Positions 18,201-25,669 of a stretch of 64,000 bases of DNA are shown piece after piece. The position numbers and the translations under genes were made by a program. The stretch comes from DATAAP01 sp041690495 (GTDB lineage Bacteria > Pseudomonadota > Alphaproteobacteria > CACIAM-22H2), in NCBI GenBank assembly GCA_041690495.1, contig JAWLHE010000005.1, positions 62,001-126,000 on the forward strand. Direction: 5' to 3'. The notes below the pieces were generated by a model. The model saw only the letters and a program-made list of their open reading frames with translations, searched no databases and was not told the origin of the DNA. Each line of letters opens with the position of its first letter. The stretch's first letter is position 1.

Positions 18201-18947
18201 TTACGCCGGCATCATCGCGAGCTGCGAGAGCGCTTCGACGCGCTTGGCGGCCTGCGGAAATTTCTCGGCAATGTATTTCGCAGTCGCCGCATTCACGGCC
18301 CACCACGGACCGGGATCGCCGCCGCCGCGCATGCCGGCCTCGAGCGCCTCGAGGAAAGCGCCGCCGCGGTCATAAACCTCGACCTGACCGGTATGGGGCT
18401 TGACCAGGTGGAAGCCCTTTGGCGCCAGTGGCGCCACGGGTGGTGCGCCCTCGGCTTTCTTCGCGTCGGCCTTCTTCGCATCCGCCTTCCTGGATTCAGG
18501 TTTCCTCTTGCCGCCGAGCAGAGCCCTCAACTTCGGCAGCTCGTGCGCAGCGATCCTGAACGAACGGCCGGCCGGCTCGACATCGACCCAGGGTGCGTCG
18601 AGGTCATAGAGATAGCGCCCGATTCCCCAGCGCACGGCGGCGCGCTTGAACGCGTCGGAGAGCGCGCCCTTCTCCGCCTCAAAATCGGTATCGCCCGCCC
18701 CGTCCGCCTTCCATATCCACTCGTCGCCGATCTTGATGCCGATCTCACATACCGTCTTTCCCGTCGCGTGCGGGTAGCGGCTCTGCCAGTTCTCCGGACC
18801 GCACACCTCGTCGAGGCGCTCCATCACGTCGCGCGCATCGATGTACGCGAGCGCCATTCCGCGATTCCTGTCCGCGCTCGTCGATCCTACCCGCCAGCTC
18901 ACGCGCTCGGCCGGAAAAGGGGCTGTCAGTGCTTTGATGTCGATCAT
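18201..18947 (-). CDS. Rad52/Rad22 family single-strand annealing protein
   Basis: A 248-residue protein. Residues 1-130 match the Rad52/Rad22 domain found in phages: NRGMALAYIDARDVMERLDEVCGPENWQSRY, then GDTDFEAEKGALSDAFKRAAVRWGIGRYLYDL. This is the core that forms rings and anneals complementary strands. A lysine/alanine-rich linker (ADAKKADAKKAEG) follows and the rest is less conserved. Such genes are usual in phage recombination modules. Here the gene ends an islet of minus-strand genes within the cox cluster. It overlaps the gene upstream by 203 bp in another frame. Cellular function is inferred. Confidence 0.85.
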   Translation of the reverse strand: MIDIKALTAPFPAERVSWRVGSTSADRNRGMALAYIDARDVMERLDEVCGPENWQSRYPHATGKTVCEIGIKIGDEWIWKADGAGDTDFEAEKGALSDAFKRAAVRWGIGRYLYDLDAPWVDVEPAGRSFRIAAHELPKLRALLGGKRKPESRKADAKKADAKKAEGAPPVAPLAPKGFHLVKPHTGQVEVYDRGGAFLEALEAGMRGGGDPGPWWAVNAATAKYIAEKFPQAAKRVEALSQLAMMPA

Positions 18948-19182
18948 CTGGCCACTCCATCTTCATCTGCTTCGGGGCGGCCGCTTCGTAGAGCGGACAT
19001 TGCCCGCCGTTCACGTCGCGGCAATACAGGTAGGGCGGAAACTCGTCCCACGCCCCGCCGGTCACGAACCCGAACCCCTCCAGCCGCTTGTGCCGGATGC
19101 ACATCCAGCGCCACGGTGGGTCGTTCCTGTTCGACTTGTGAAGGTTCTTGCAGTTCTCGCAATAGGTCGGTTCAGGCGGCAT
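18745..19182 (-). CDS. Small cysteine-rich phage-type hypothetical protein, overlapping the rad52-like gene
   Basis: A 145-residue open frame from ATG 19182. Only the first 60-70 residues look like a real domain: CENCKNLHKSNRN, WRWMCIRH, YLYCRDVNGGQCPLYE, a four-to-five-cysteine pattern typical of small zinc-ribbon phage proteins. The remaining 65 residues overlap the start of the Rad52-like gene in another frame and are arginine-rich and unconserved in appearance. Either the overlap is genuine or a frameshift has removed the normal stop. A stop in the next frame gives an ATGA junction with the rad52 start, which hints at the latter. Confidence 0.6.
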   Translation of the reverse strand: MPPEPTYCENCKNLHKSNRNDPPWRWMCIRHKRLEGFGFVTGGAWDEFPPYLYCRDVNGGQCPLYEAAAPKQMKMEWPDDRHQSTDSPFSGRARELAGRIDERGQESRNGARVHRCARRDGAPRRGVRSGELAEPLPARDGKDGM

Positions 19183-19438
19183 CGGCCGGTTCCAGCGCAC
19201 TCGGCTGCTTCCCGCCCTTGTCGTCCGGTTCCAGGCCAGGCAGCACCTGCTGCGCGGTCGCCGCCGGCATGGCGCTGTCGGCAACCTGCTGCAGATCGCG
19301 GATGATGGCCGTCAGGGTTTCATGGAATTCTTGCGAAAGGGTCTCGCCGCGAAGCAGACGCGCAAGCTCGAGCGTATCGTTCCGGATGTAATCCAGACGC
19401 CGCGTCACTTCGGCCGCGATGTAGAGACGATCGGTCAT
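19172..19438 (-). CDS. Small hypothetical protein of the phage-like islet
   Basis: An 88-residue, mostly helical protein (TDRLYIAAEVTRRLDYIRND, LARLLRGETLSQEFHETL, IIRDLQQVADSA). No family is recognised. It overlaps the gene before it by 4 bp (ATGA) and the next gene by 11 bp, so all four minus-strand genes appear translationally coupled. Confidence 0.6.
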   Translation of the reverse strand: MTDRLYIAAEVTRRLDYIRNDTLELARLLRGETLSQEFHETLTAIIRDLQQVADSAMPAATAQQVLPGLEPDDKGGKQPSALEPADAA

Positions 19439-19713
19439 CGCTGGTTCTCCGCGAGCTGGGGCGCGTCGGTAACCGCGGCGTCGAGGCCATTGAGCCAGTC
19501 ATCGAGCTGTAGCCAGAGGCGGTGTCCATCGCTGTCGAAGCGGCGCTGCAGCGGCGGGATGCTGTCGCGCGCCGCGCGGATGCGGTCGCGCTCCGCCTTC
19601 ACGCGCTCGATCGACTCAGTCAGCGCCGCGCGTAGACTGTCGAGGTGGTCCTGCGGATGGGGCTCGTGCCCCGTCGGATTTACGCGCGGTGCAAGGAAAG
19701 CCGTCGTGCTCAC
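19435..19713 (-). CDS. Small coiled-coil hypothetical protein, first gene of the islet operon
   Basis: A 92-residue protein with a central charged helix likely to form a coiled coil (DSLRAALTESIERVKAERDR, then IRAARDSIPPLQRRF). The start is GTG at 19713 with a weak AGGA upstream. It is the first gene after the operator pair at 19746-19784. No homologous family is recognised. Confidence 0.55.
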   Translation of the reverse strand: MSTTAFLAPRVNPTGHEPHPQDHLDSLRAALTESIERVKAERDRIRAARDSIPPLQRRFDSDGHRLWLQLDDWLNGLDAAVTDAPQLAENQR

Positions 19714-19745
19714 GGGTCAACGTCCTGCAATGTCGACCCAGTAAA

Positions 19746-19784
19746 TAGGAATTTTCCTACTTACATTCAACAGGAATAAGCCTA
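19746..19784 (-). promoter_or_regulatory. Operator pair upstream of the Rad52 islet operon
   Basis: Two 14-bp sites lie 25 bp apart centre to centre: TAGGAATTTTCCTA (19746-19759), a perfect palindrome with TAGGAA/TTCCTA arms, and CAGGAATAAGCCTA (19771-19784), a near copy. They sit 33-71 bp before the GTG of the first islet gene. The same motif recurs before the repressor gene, so these are the likely binding sites of the S24/LexA-like repressor. Confidence 0.6.
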
Positions 19785-19860
19785 CTGCCGCGCTTGCCGG
19801 CCAGGCGAACGAACAAGCTTTACAGTATTCGCGAGCCGAAACCTGAGGATGGTTGCCCGA

Positions 19861-20550
19861 TCATCGGCGATTGTATTTGCCGACGACGACGTGAACCTGC
19901 GGCCACTCGCTCTTGCTGGCCTGAAACTCGCGTTCCGGATTGAACTGCTTGAGCTTCCAGTGCCGATCGCTCCACCCCACCAGATGCTTGATCATAGCGA
20001 CCAGCTCGCGATCGCCGCCCTGCTTGATCAGCAGCACGTCGTCGCCGCGCAGCGCCGGCAGCGCTGGATGCACGAAAACCATGTCGCCGTGCCGGTAGGC
20101 GGGCTCCATGGAGTCACCGATCACATAGACCGCGAACGCCTTTGGTACGTTCCTGAGTGGTCGAGGCCGCGGCACCCAGTCGATCGGGTCGGGCGTCACC
20201 TGAAGGCCGCTGGGTCCGCCTTCCGCACCCGCATAGACCGGCAGGTCGTACGGATCCAAGGGCTCGAATGTTGGCCGCGCCGCAAGACCGGCATGAGGGG
20301 TCAAACGCTCCGGCGGCTCGAGCTGACCATCCAGACCGCGCAGCAGCGGCTCTTCGACCTGAAGGATTGCGGCCAGAGCCGGGCGAATCTTTTCAGGCAG
20401 GTCGCGCGGCACACCGCGTTCGAGGAACTGTTGCAGGTAAGCGTGATTGCGTCCGAGCTTGAGTGAAATGTCGGCGAGGCTGAGCCCCAGATCGCTCACG
20501 CGCCGACGGACCAGCTGGCGCACGCGGTCTTGGAGAAGAGGCTCGGGCAT
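19861..20550 (-). CDS. S24/LexA-like phage repressor with self-cleavage domain
   Basis: A 229-residue regulator. The N-terminal helix-turn-helix (about 8-48: SLADISLKLGRNHAYLQQFL) is of Cro/CI type. The C-terminal S24 peptidase domain has the nucleophile in VIGDSMEP (S147) and the general-base lysine in ELVAMIKHL (K188). This is the arrangement of CI and LexA repressors that cleave themselves when RecA filaments form. The ATG at 20550 has GGAG seven bases upstream; an in-frame TTG at 20577 is less likely. Operator-like palindromes lie before this gene and before the downstream operon, which suggests autoregulation and DNA-damage induction. Confidence 0.88.
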   Translation of the reverse strand: MPEPLLQDRVRQLVRRRVSDLGLSLADISLKLGRNHAYLQQFLERGVPRDLPEKIRPALAAILQVEEPLLRGLDGQLEPPERLTPHAGLAARPTFEPLDPYDLPVYAGAEGGPSGLQVTPDPIDWVPRPRPLRNVPKAFAVYVIGDSMEPAYRHGDMVFVHPALPALRGDDVLLIKQGGDRELVAMIKHLVGWSDRHWKLKQFNPEREFQASKSEWPQVHVVVGKYNRR

Positions 20551-20580
20551 GACGGACTCCGGGACGCAATGGCGCAACCA

Positions 20581-20637
20581 TAGGGATTCGCCTGCGAGTC
20601 GGTCAAACGAATCCTACGCAACGTAGGATAATTCCTC
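20581..20637 (-). promoter_or_regulatory. Operator sites upstream of the repressor gene
   Basis: TAGGGATTCGCCTG (20581-20594) and TAGGATAATTCCTC (20624-20637) fit the same 14-bp pattern as the sites at 19746-19784. The second overlaps a perfect 19-bp palindrome, ATCCTACG-CAA-CGTAGGAT (20611-20629). The sites lie 31-87 bp before the repressor ATG, as expected for autoregulation. Confidence 0.6.
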
Positions 20638-20858
20638 TGATTGCGACGGCGGCGCACGCGTATGTACCTTCTCGAGCGGTTAGACAGCGCATCTAATTAA
20701 GACTTTCAGAATTGATCTCTACGCTATTGAAACGACTTGGCTATGATCGAAGTGGCGGCGACGTCGTCTGTCGCGTAACATCGAGATCCTGAATCGCGCG
20801 GATCATGCTAGGACCCGCCGAACAGTCCGACTACAGACCATGCCGCAAGAGCTATCTC

Positions 20859-21800
20859 ATGGCCCATGAGCGATCCTCCGCCACGCTTCGTGTACCGGCA
20901 TCCGTGGATGAGATGCTGAGCATCATGGCGAAGGGCGACTATGTCGCCGACCGCAGCCTTGCCACGGCCGTGTTCCTAGCCTTGCGCCTCAGCCGCCCGC
21001 TGTTCCTGGAAGGCGAGGCCGGAGTCGGCAAGACCGAGATCGCCAAGGTGCTCTCCGCCACGCTTGGCCGGAGGCTGATCCGATTGCAATGCTACGAAGG
21101 GCTCGACGTCGCCGCCGCTGTCTATGAATGGAATTATGCGCGCCAGATGGTCGAAATCCGGCTGGCGGAGGCGACGCAGGCAAGCCGTGAAACGCTCGAG
21201 GAGACGATCTTCTCCGACCGGTTCCTGATTCGCCGACCGCTGTTGCAGGCGCTCGAACCGGATCCGGCCGGTCCGCCGGTGCTGCTGATCGACGAGCTGG
21301 ATCGTGCCGACGAGCCGTTCGAGGCCTATCTGCTCGAGGTGCTGAGCGACTATCAGATCACCATTCCCGAGCTGGGCACGATCAAGGCGCCCGCACCGCC
21401 GATTACCGTCATCACCTCGAACCGCACGCGCGAAATTCACGACGCGCTCAAACGGCGCTGCTACTACTACTGGGTGGACTATCCGGACATGGCGCGCGAA
21501 CTGGAGATCCTGCGCATCAAGGTACCCGGCGCCGCCGCCGATCTGTCCCGCCAGATCGTCGGCTTCGTTCAGAGCCTGCGCGGCCAGGAACTGTTCAAGC
21601 CGCCGGGTGTGGCGGAGACGATCGACTGGGCCCGCGCCGTGGTCGAGTTGGACCGGCTGGCGCTCGATCCGGCGACCATCAACGACACGCTCGGCGCCTT
21701 GCTGAAGTACCAGGACGATATCGTCCGTATCAGAGGCGGCGAAGGTGCGCGCCTGCTTGCACAGGTCCAGGCGGAGCTCGCCACCGCCCCCGCGCCATGA
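20859..21800 (+). CDS. coxD: MoxR-type AAA+ ATPase (CoxD-like)
   Basis: A 313-residue ATPase. Walker A is GEAGVGKT (52-59), Walker B LLIDE (about 142-146), sensor 1 ITVITSNRTRE, and the arginine-finger helix DALKRRCYYYWVDYPD. In Oligotropha CoxD works with CoxE in maturing the metal-sulfur active site of CO dehydrogenase. I chose the ATG at 20859 because the family begins there; an ATG at 20805 is in frame. It overlaps coxE by 4 bp. The phage-like islet separates it from coxM, so it needs its own promoter in the 20638-20858 gap. Confidence 0.92.
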   Translation: MAHERSSATLRVPASVDEMLSIMAKGDYVADRSLATAVFLALRLSRPLFLEGEAGVGKTEIAKVLSATLGRRLIRLQCYEGLDVAAAVYEWNYARQMVEIRLAEATQASRETLEETIFSDRFLIRRPLLQALEPDPAGPPVLLIDELDRADEPFEAYLLEVLSDYQITIPELGTIKAPAPPITVITSNRTREIHDALKRRCYYYWVDYPDMARELEILRIKVPGAAADLSRQIVGFVQSLRGQELFKPPGVAETIDWARAVVELDRLALDPATINDTLGALLKYQDDIVRIRGGEGARLLAQVQAELATAPAP

Positions 21801-23014
21801 ACACCGATCCGGCCGAGGGCGGTGCCCTCCTCGCCAACATCATGCATTTCGCGCGCATCCTGCGCGGCGCCGGTCTGCCCATCGGCCCCGGCCGCGTACT
21901 CGAAGCGGCTCGCGCCGTACAGGCAACCGGACTCACGCATCGCGGAGATTTCTACTGGACGCTTCATGCCGTCTTCGTCAACCGGCACGATCAGCATGAT
22001 CTATTCGACCAGGCCTTTCGCCTTTTCTGGCGCGACCCGCAGGTGATCGAGCGCATGATGGCGCTTCTGCTGCCGCAGGCGAGAACTGAAAACTCGCAGA
22101 AGCAGCCGCAGTTGAGCCGTCGCCTTGCCGACGCTCTCCAGGCGGATGCTCCGCCCCGCCCGCGCCCGCCGCAAGAATCCGAGGAGCGCATGGACGCGGC
22201 AATGAGCTTCTCCGAGAGCGAAGTCTTGCAGCGCAAGGATTTCGAGCAGATGTCCGCAGCCGAGATCCAGGAGGCGAAGCTCATGCTTGCGCAGTTGCGG
22301 CTGCCGATCGGCGAGGTCGCGACACGCAGATTTCAGCCGCACCAGGCCGGCACCCGGGCGGATTTGCGTGCGACGCTGCGCGCGACGGCGCGCTCCGGCG
22401 GGGACGTGATCGCCCTGCGGTTTCGCGAGCGCCGCCGACGCCCTCCGCCGCTGGTCGTGCTGTGCGACATCTCCGGCTCGATGGAGCGCTATTCGCGCAT
22501 GCTGCTGCACTTCCTGCACGCGATCGCCAACGACCGCGATCGCGTTCAGACGTTCCTGTTCGGCACGCGGCTGACCAACATCACCCGGCAACTGCGCGAC
22601 AAGGATGTCGACCGTGCCCTGGCAAAGGTCGCAGCGGCAGTCGAGGACTGGTCCGGCGGGACACGGATCGGCCGCTGCCTCGCGGATTTCAACCTCCATT
22701 GGGCGCGGCGCGTGCTCGGCCAGAACGCGGTGGTGCTGTTCATAAGCGACGGCCTTGACCGCGATGCCGGCGCCGGCCTTGCCCGCGAGATGGAGCGGCT
22801 CGCCAAGTCTTGCCGCCGGCTGGTCTGGCTCAATCCGCTGTTGCGCTACGCCGCTTTCGAGCCAAAATCGCTTGGCATGCAGGCGATTTTGCCGCATGTG
22901 GACGACTTCCGCCCGGCGCACAATATCGAGGGTCTGAAGGATCTCGTCAGGACGCTTGCCGAGGCACCGGAACGGCCCGGACTCCGCGCCCGCAAACGAA
23001 TGACCGCCGCATGA
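21797..23014 (+). CDS. coxE: VWA domain protein, CoxE-like maturation factor
   Basis: A 405-residue protein with a C-terminal von Willebrand A domain whose metal-ion site begins DISGS (224-228). The CoxE family pattern is seen in LRGAGLPIGPGRVLEAARA-like N-terminus, FRERRRRPPPLVVLCD, GGTRIGRCLADF and VVLFISDGLDR. It partners with the MoxR ATPase encoded just before it (4-bp overlap). MoxR-VWA pairs insert or activate metal cofactors in large enzymes. Confidence 0.92.
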   Translation: MNTDPAEGGALLANIMHFARILRGAGLPIGPGRVLEAARAVQATGLTHRGDFYWTLHAVFVNRHDQHDLFDQAFRLFWRDPQVIERMMALLLPQARTENSQKQPQLSRRLADALQADAPPRPRPPQESEERMDAAMSFSESEVLQRKDFEQMSAAEIQEAKLMLAQLRLPIGEVATRRFQPHQAGTRADLRATLRATARSGGDVIALRFRERRRRPPPLVVLCDISGSMERYSRMLLHFLHAIANDRDRVQTFLFGTRLTNITRQLRDKDVDRALAKVAAAVEDWSGGTRIGRCLADFNLHWARRVLGQNAVVLFISDGLDRDAGAGLAREMERLAKSCRRLVWLNPLLRYAAFEPKSLGMQAILPHVDDFRPAHNIEGLKDLVRTLAEAPERPGLRARKRMTAA

Positions 23015-23331
23015 ACGACAACGACGACGTACTGGGACAGGCTGCACGATGGCGTGACTCCGGCAAAGGTGTCGCAATCGCCACTGTGGTCTCGACCTGG
23101 GGCTCGAGCCCCCGCCCGGTCGGCAGCCAGCTGGCGCTCGACGGCGAGGGGAACTTCGTCGGCTCGGTATCGGGCGGCTGCATCGAAGGCGCGGTCATCA
23201 AGGAAGGCCTCGACGCCATTGCATCCGGCCAGCCGCGCCTGCTCGAGTTCGGCGTCTCCAACGAGCAGGCTTGGGAAGTCGGGCTCGCCTGCGGCGGCAA
23301 GGTCCAGGTCTACGTCGAGCCGGTCGAATGA
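23011..23331 (+). CDS. XdhC/CoxI N-terminal domain protein
   Basis: A 106-residue protein made only of the XdhC_CoxI domain: GVAIATVVSTWGSSPRPVGSQLA, GSVSGGCIEGAVI, then LACGGKVQVYVE. XdhC-type proteins bind molybdenum cofactor, protect it, promote its sulfuration and hand it to the apoenzyme. The Rossmann half is encoded separately by the next gene, so the family's usual two-domain chain is split here. Start and stop codons overlap both neighbours by 4 bp. Confidence 0.9.
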   Translation: MNDNDDVLGQAARWRDSGKGVAIATVVSTWGSSPRPVGSQLALDGEGNFVGSVSGGCIEGAVIKEGLDAIASGQPRLLEFGVSNEQAWEVGLACGGKVQVYVEPVE

Positions 23332-24029
23332 GGCGGGACCTTTTGAGCGAACTTCTCGCCGCGCGCGCGGCCGGCCGGCCGGTTGCGCTTGCGACGAACT
23401 TGCGCAGCGGCCAACAGCGACTCATTTTCGCCGACGAGACGAGGGGCGATCTGTGCCTCGACATCGATATGATTGTGGCGGCGGGAGAGGCCCTCAAGGC
23501 CGATCGCAACGTGACCCTGAAGACGCCCGCCGGCGACGTCTTCGTCCACGTCCAAAATCCGCCACCGCGCATGTTCCTCATCGGCGCCGTCCACATCGCC
23601 CAGCCCCTCGCCCGGATCGCCGGAATGGCCGGATACGGCGTGACGGTGGTCGACCCGCGCCGGAGCTTCGCCGGCGGCGGGCGCTTCGAAGGCATCGACG
23701 TGACGGGCGAATGGCCGGATGAGGCGCTTCTGCGCCTCAAGCCGGACATGCGCAGCGCCGTCGTGACACTGACCCACGATCCCAAGCTGGACGACGCGGC
23801 GCTTGAGGTGGCTCTGCGATCGCCGGCCTTCTACATCGGCTCGCTCGGCAGCAGAAAGACGCATGCGGCGAGGCTCGAGCGCCTTCGCCGCGCCGGGTTC
23901 TCCGACGGCGAGCTTGGACGCATCCATGGTCCTGTCGGTCTCCCGATCGGCGCGATCTCGCCGGCGGAGATCGCGATCTCGATCATGGCGCAGATCACGC
24001 AGACCCGCCGCCGCGCGGAGGGCACATGA
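23328..24029 (+). CDS. XdhC family protein, C-terminal Rossmann type
   Basis: A 233-residue protein. The N-terminal 80 residues resemble a second, diverged XdhC_CoxI region (GRPVALATNLRSGQQRLIF). The Rossmann domain follows with PPRMFLIGAVHIAQPLARIAG, VTVVDPRRSFA, TLTHDPKLDD and the closing IGSLGSRKTHAARLERL. Probably it forms a complex with the smaller XdhC protein before it, in handling molybdenum cofactor for the Mo-hydroxylase. CoxF is the functional counterpart in classical clusters. Confidence 0.88.
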   Translation: MRRDLLSELLAARAAGRPVALATNLRSGQQRLIFADETRGDLCLDIDMIVAAGEALKADRNVTLKTPAGDVFVHVQNPPPRMFLIGAVHIAQPLARIAGMAGYGVTVVDPRRSFAGGGRFEGIDVTGEWPDEALLRLKPDMRSAVVTLTHDPKLDDAALEVALRSPAFYIGSLGSRKTHAARLERLRRAGFSDGELGRIHGPVGLPIGAISPAEIAISIMAQITQTRRRAEGT

Positions 24030-25669
24030 AGTTCGGCGAGGTCCCGGTCGAGGAAGCGTCGGGCGCCATTCTGGCACATACGCTCCGGCTGGGCGCCGCC
24101 ACCCTCAAGAAGGGGCGTGTGCTGTCGCCTGCGGACGTCGAAACACTTTCGCGCGCCGGCATCCGCATGATCACCGCGGCCCGGATCGAGCCGGGCGACG
24201 TCCCGGAGGACGAGGCCGCGGCGGAAATCGCCCGCGCGCTCGCGGGTGACGGGCTGGTTGTCAGCGCCGCGTTCACCGGGCGCACAAATCTGTATGCGGC
24301 CGGCGGTGGAATCGCGATCGTCGATGCGGCACGTCTTGAACGGATCAACCTGGTCGACGAGGCGATCACGGTTGCGACCGTCGCGCCCTATGCCCTGCTC
24401 GGCGCACGTCAGATGGTCGCGACGGTCAAGGTGATCCCGTTCGCGGCACCGGCCACAGCGGTCGAGGCGTGCCGGAGCATTGCCGCGGAACAGTCGCCGC
24501 TGCTGCGCGTCGCCTCGTTGAAGAGCAAGAGGATCGGCCTCGTCCAGTCGCGCCTACCCGGTACCAAGCCAGGGGTGCTCGACAAGACGGTCGCGACGAC
24601 GCGTGCCCGCGTCGCCGCACTCGGCAGCGAGCTTGCGACGGATGTCGTGTGCGATCACGACCAGACTTCCGTAAGCGCCGCGATCCACGCGCTGCGCGAC
24701 CGCGGCTGCGAGCTGGTGCTGGTCCTTGGAGCCTCCGCGATCGTCGATCGCCGCGACGCGATACCCGCAGCGATCGAGCAATCCGGCGGCTCGATCGTCC
24801 ATTTCGGCATGCCGGTGGATCCCGGCAATCTCCTGCTGCTCGGGCAGATCGGGACGACACCCGTGGTCGGTTTGCCAAGTTGCGCGCGCTCACCGAAGCT
24901 CAACGGCTTCGACTGGGTCCTGCAGCGGCTGCTGGCCGATGTGCCGGTATCGCGTGCCGAAATCATGCGGATGGGCGTGGGCGGCCTGCTCACCGAGATC
25001 GCGACGCGTCCACTGCCGCGACAGACCGCGGCCCCGGAGCCCGATGCCGTGCCCCGCGCGCCACGCATCGCCGCCATCATTCTCGCGGCGGGCCGGTCGA
25101 GCCGCATGGCGCCGGCCAACAAGCTGCTCACCGAAATCGACGGCCGCAGGATGGTCGAGCGGGCGATCGATGCGGCGCTGGCCTCGCAGGCGCGCCCCGT
25201 CATCGTCGTGACCGGCCACGATGCGGCACGCGTGCGCGATGCGCTGGGGAAGCGCGACGTCGCCGTGGTCGAGAATGCGGACTTTGCCGAGGGGCTCGCC
25301 GCATCGATCCGTACCGGCCTTGCAGCCCTTCCGCCCGATATCGACGGGGCAGTCTTCGTCCTCGCTGACATGCCGCGGGTCTCGGCGGCGCATATCGACC
25401 GGCTGATCGCGGCATTCAATCCCGTCGAGAGCCGCGCCATCTGCGTGCCGACGCACCGCGCCAAGCGCGGCAATCCCGTCCTGTGGGCTGCGCGCTTCTT
25501 CCCCGAGATGCGTGCCCTGGCCGGCGATGCCGGCGCGCGCGTCCTGCTCGGCGAGCATGCCGACCAGGTCTGCGAGGTGGAGATGGCCGACGACGGCGTT
25601 CTGATCGACGTCGACACGCCCGAGGCGCTGGCCGCCATGCGGGCACAGAACGCGAAGGCGTCGGCATGA
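24026..25669 (+). CDS. MoeA-like molybdopterin-binding domain fused to MobA/MocA-like cytidylyltransferase
   Basis: A 547-residue two-part enzyme. Residues 1-335 resemble the molybdopterin-binding (MogA/MoeA) fold: ILAHTLRLGAATLKKGRVL at the start and a VLGASAIVDRRDAIPAAIEQ region. Residues about 348-547 form a nucleotidyltransferase starting AAIILAAGRSSRM, with VFVLADMPRVS and RGNPVLWAARFF, as in MocA that makes molybdopterin cytosine dinucleotide. The fusion suggests that it captures Mo-MPT and adds CMP for this hydroxylase. It is coupled on both sides by 4-bp overlaps. Confidence 0.88.
   Translation: MKFGEVPVEEASGAILAHTLRLGAATLKKGRVLSPADVETLSRAGIRMITAARIEPGDVPEDEAAAEIARALAGDGLVVSAAFTGRTNLYAAGGGIAIVDAARLERINLVDEAITVATVAPYALLGARQMVATVKVIPFAAPATAVEACRSIAAEQSPLLRVASLKSKRIGLVQSRLPGTKPGVLDKTVATTRARVAALGSELATDVVCDHDQTSVSAAIHALRDRGCELVLVLGASAIVDRRDAIPAAIEQSGGSIVHFGMPVDPGNLLLLGQIGTTPVVGLPSCARSPKLNGFDWVLQRLLADVPVSRAEIMRMGVGGLLTEIATRPLPRQTAAPEPDAVPRAPRIAAIILAAGRSSRMAPANKLLTEIDGRRMVERAIDAALASQARPVIVVTGHDAARVRDALGKRDVAVVENADFAEGLAASIRTGLAALPPDIDGAVFVLADMPRVSAAHIDRLIAAFNPVESRAICVPTHRAKRGNPVLWAARFFPEMRALAGDAGARVLLGEHADQVCEVEMADDGVLIDVDTPEALAAMRAQNAKASA

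Noticed and set aside
20727..20747. A sigma-70-like promoter (TTGAAA and TATGAT) before coxD
   Set aside because: The two hexamers are only 9 bases apart; other pairings give 24 bases, so neither fits.
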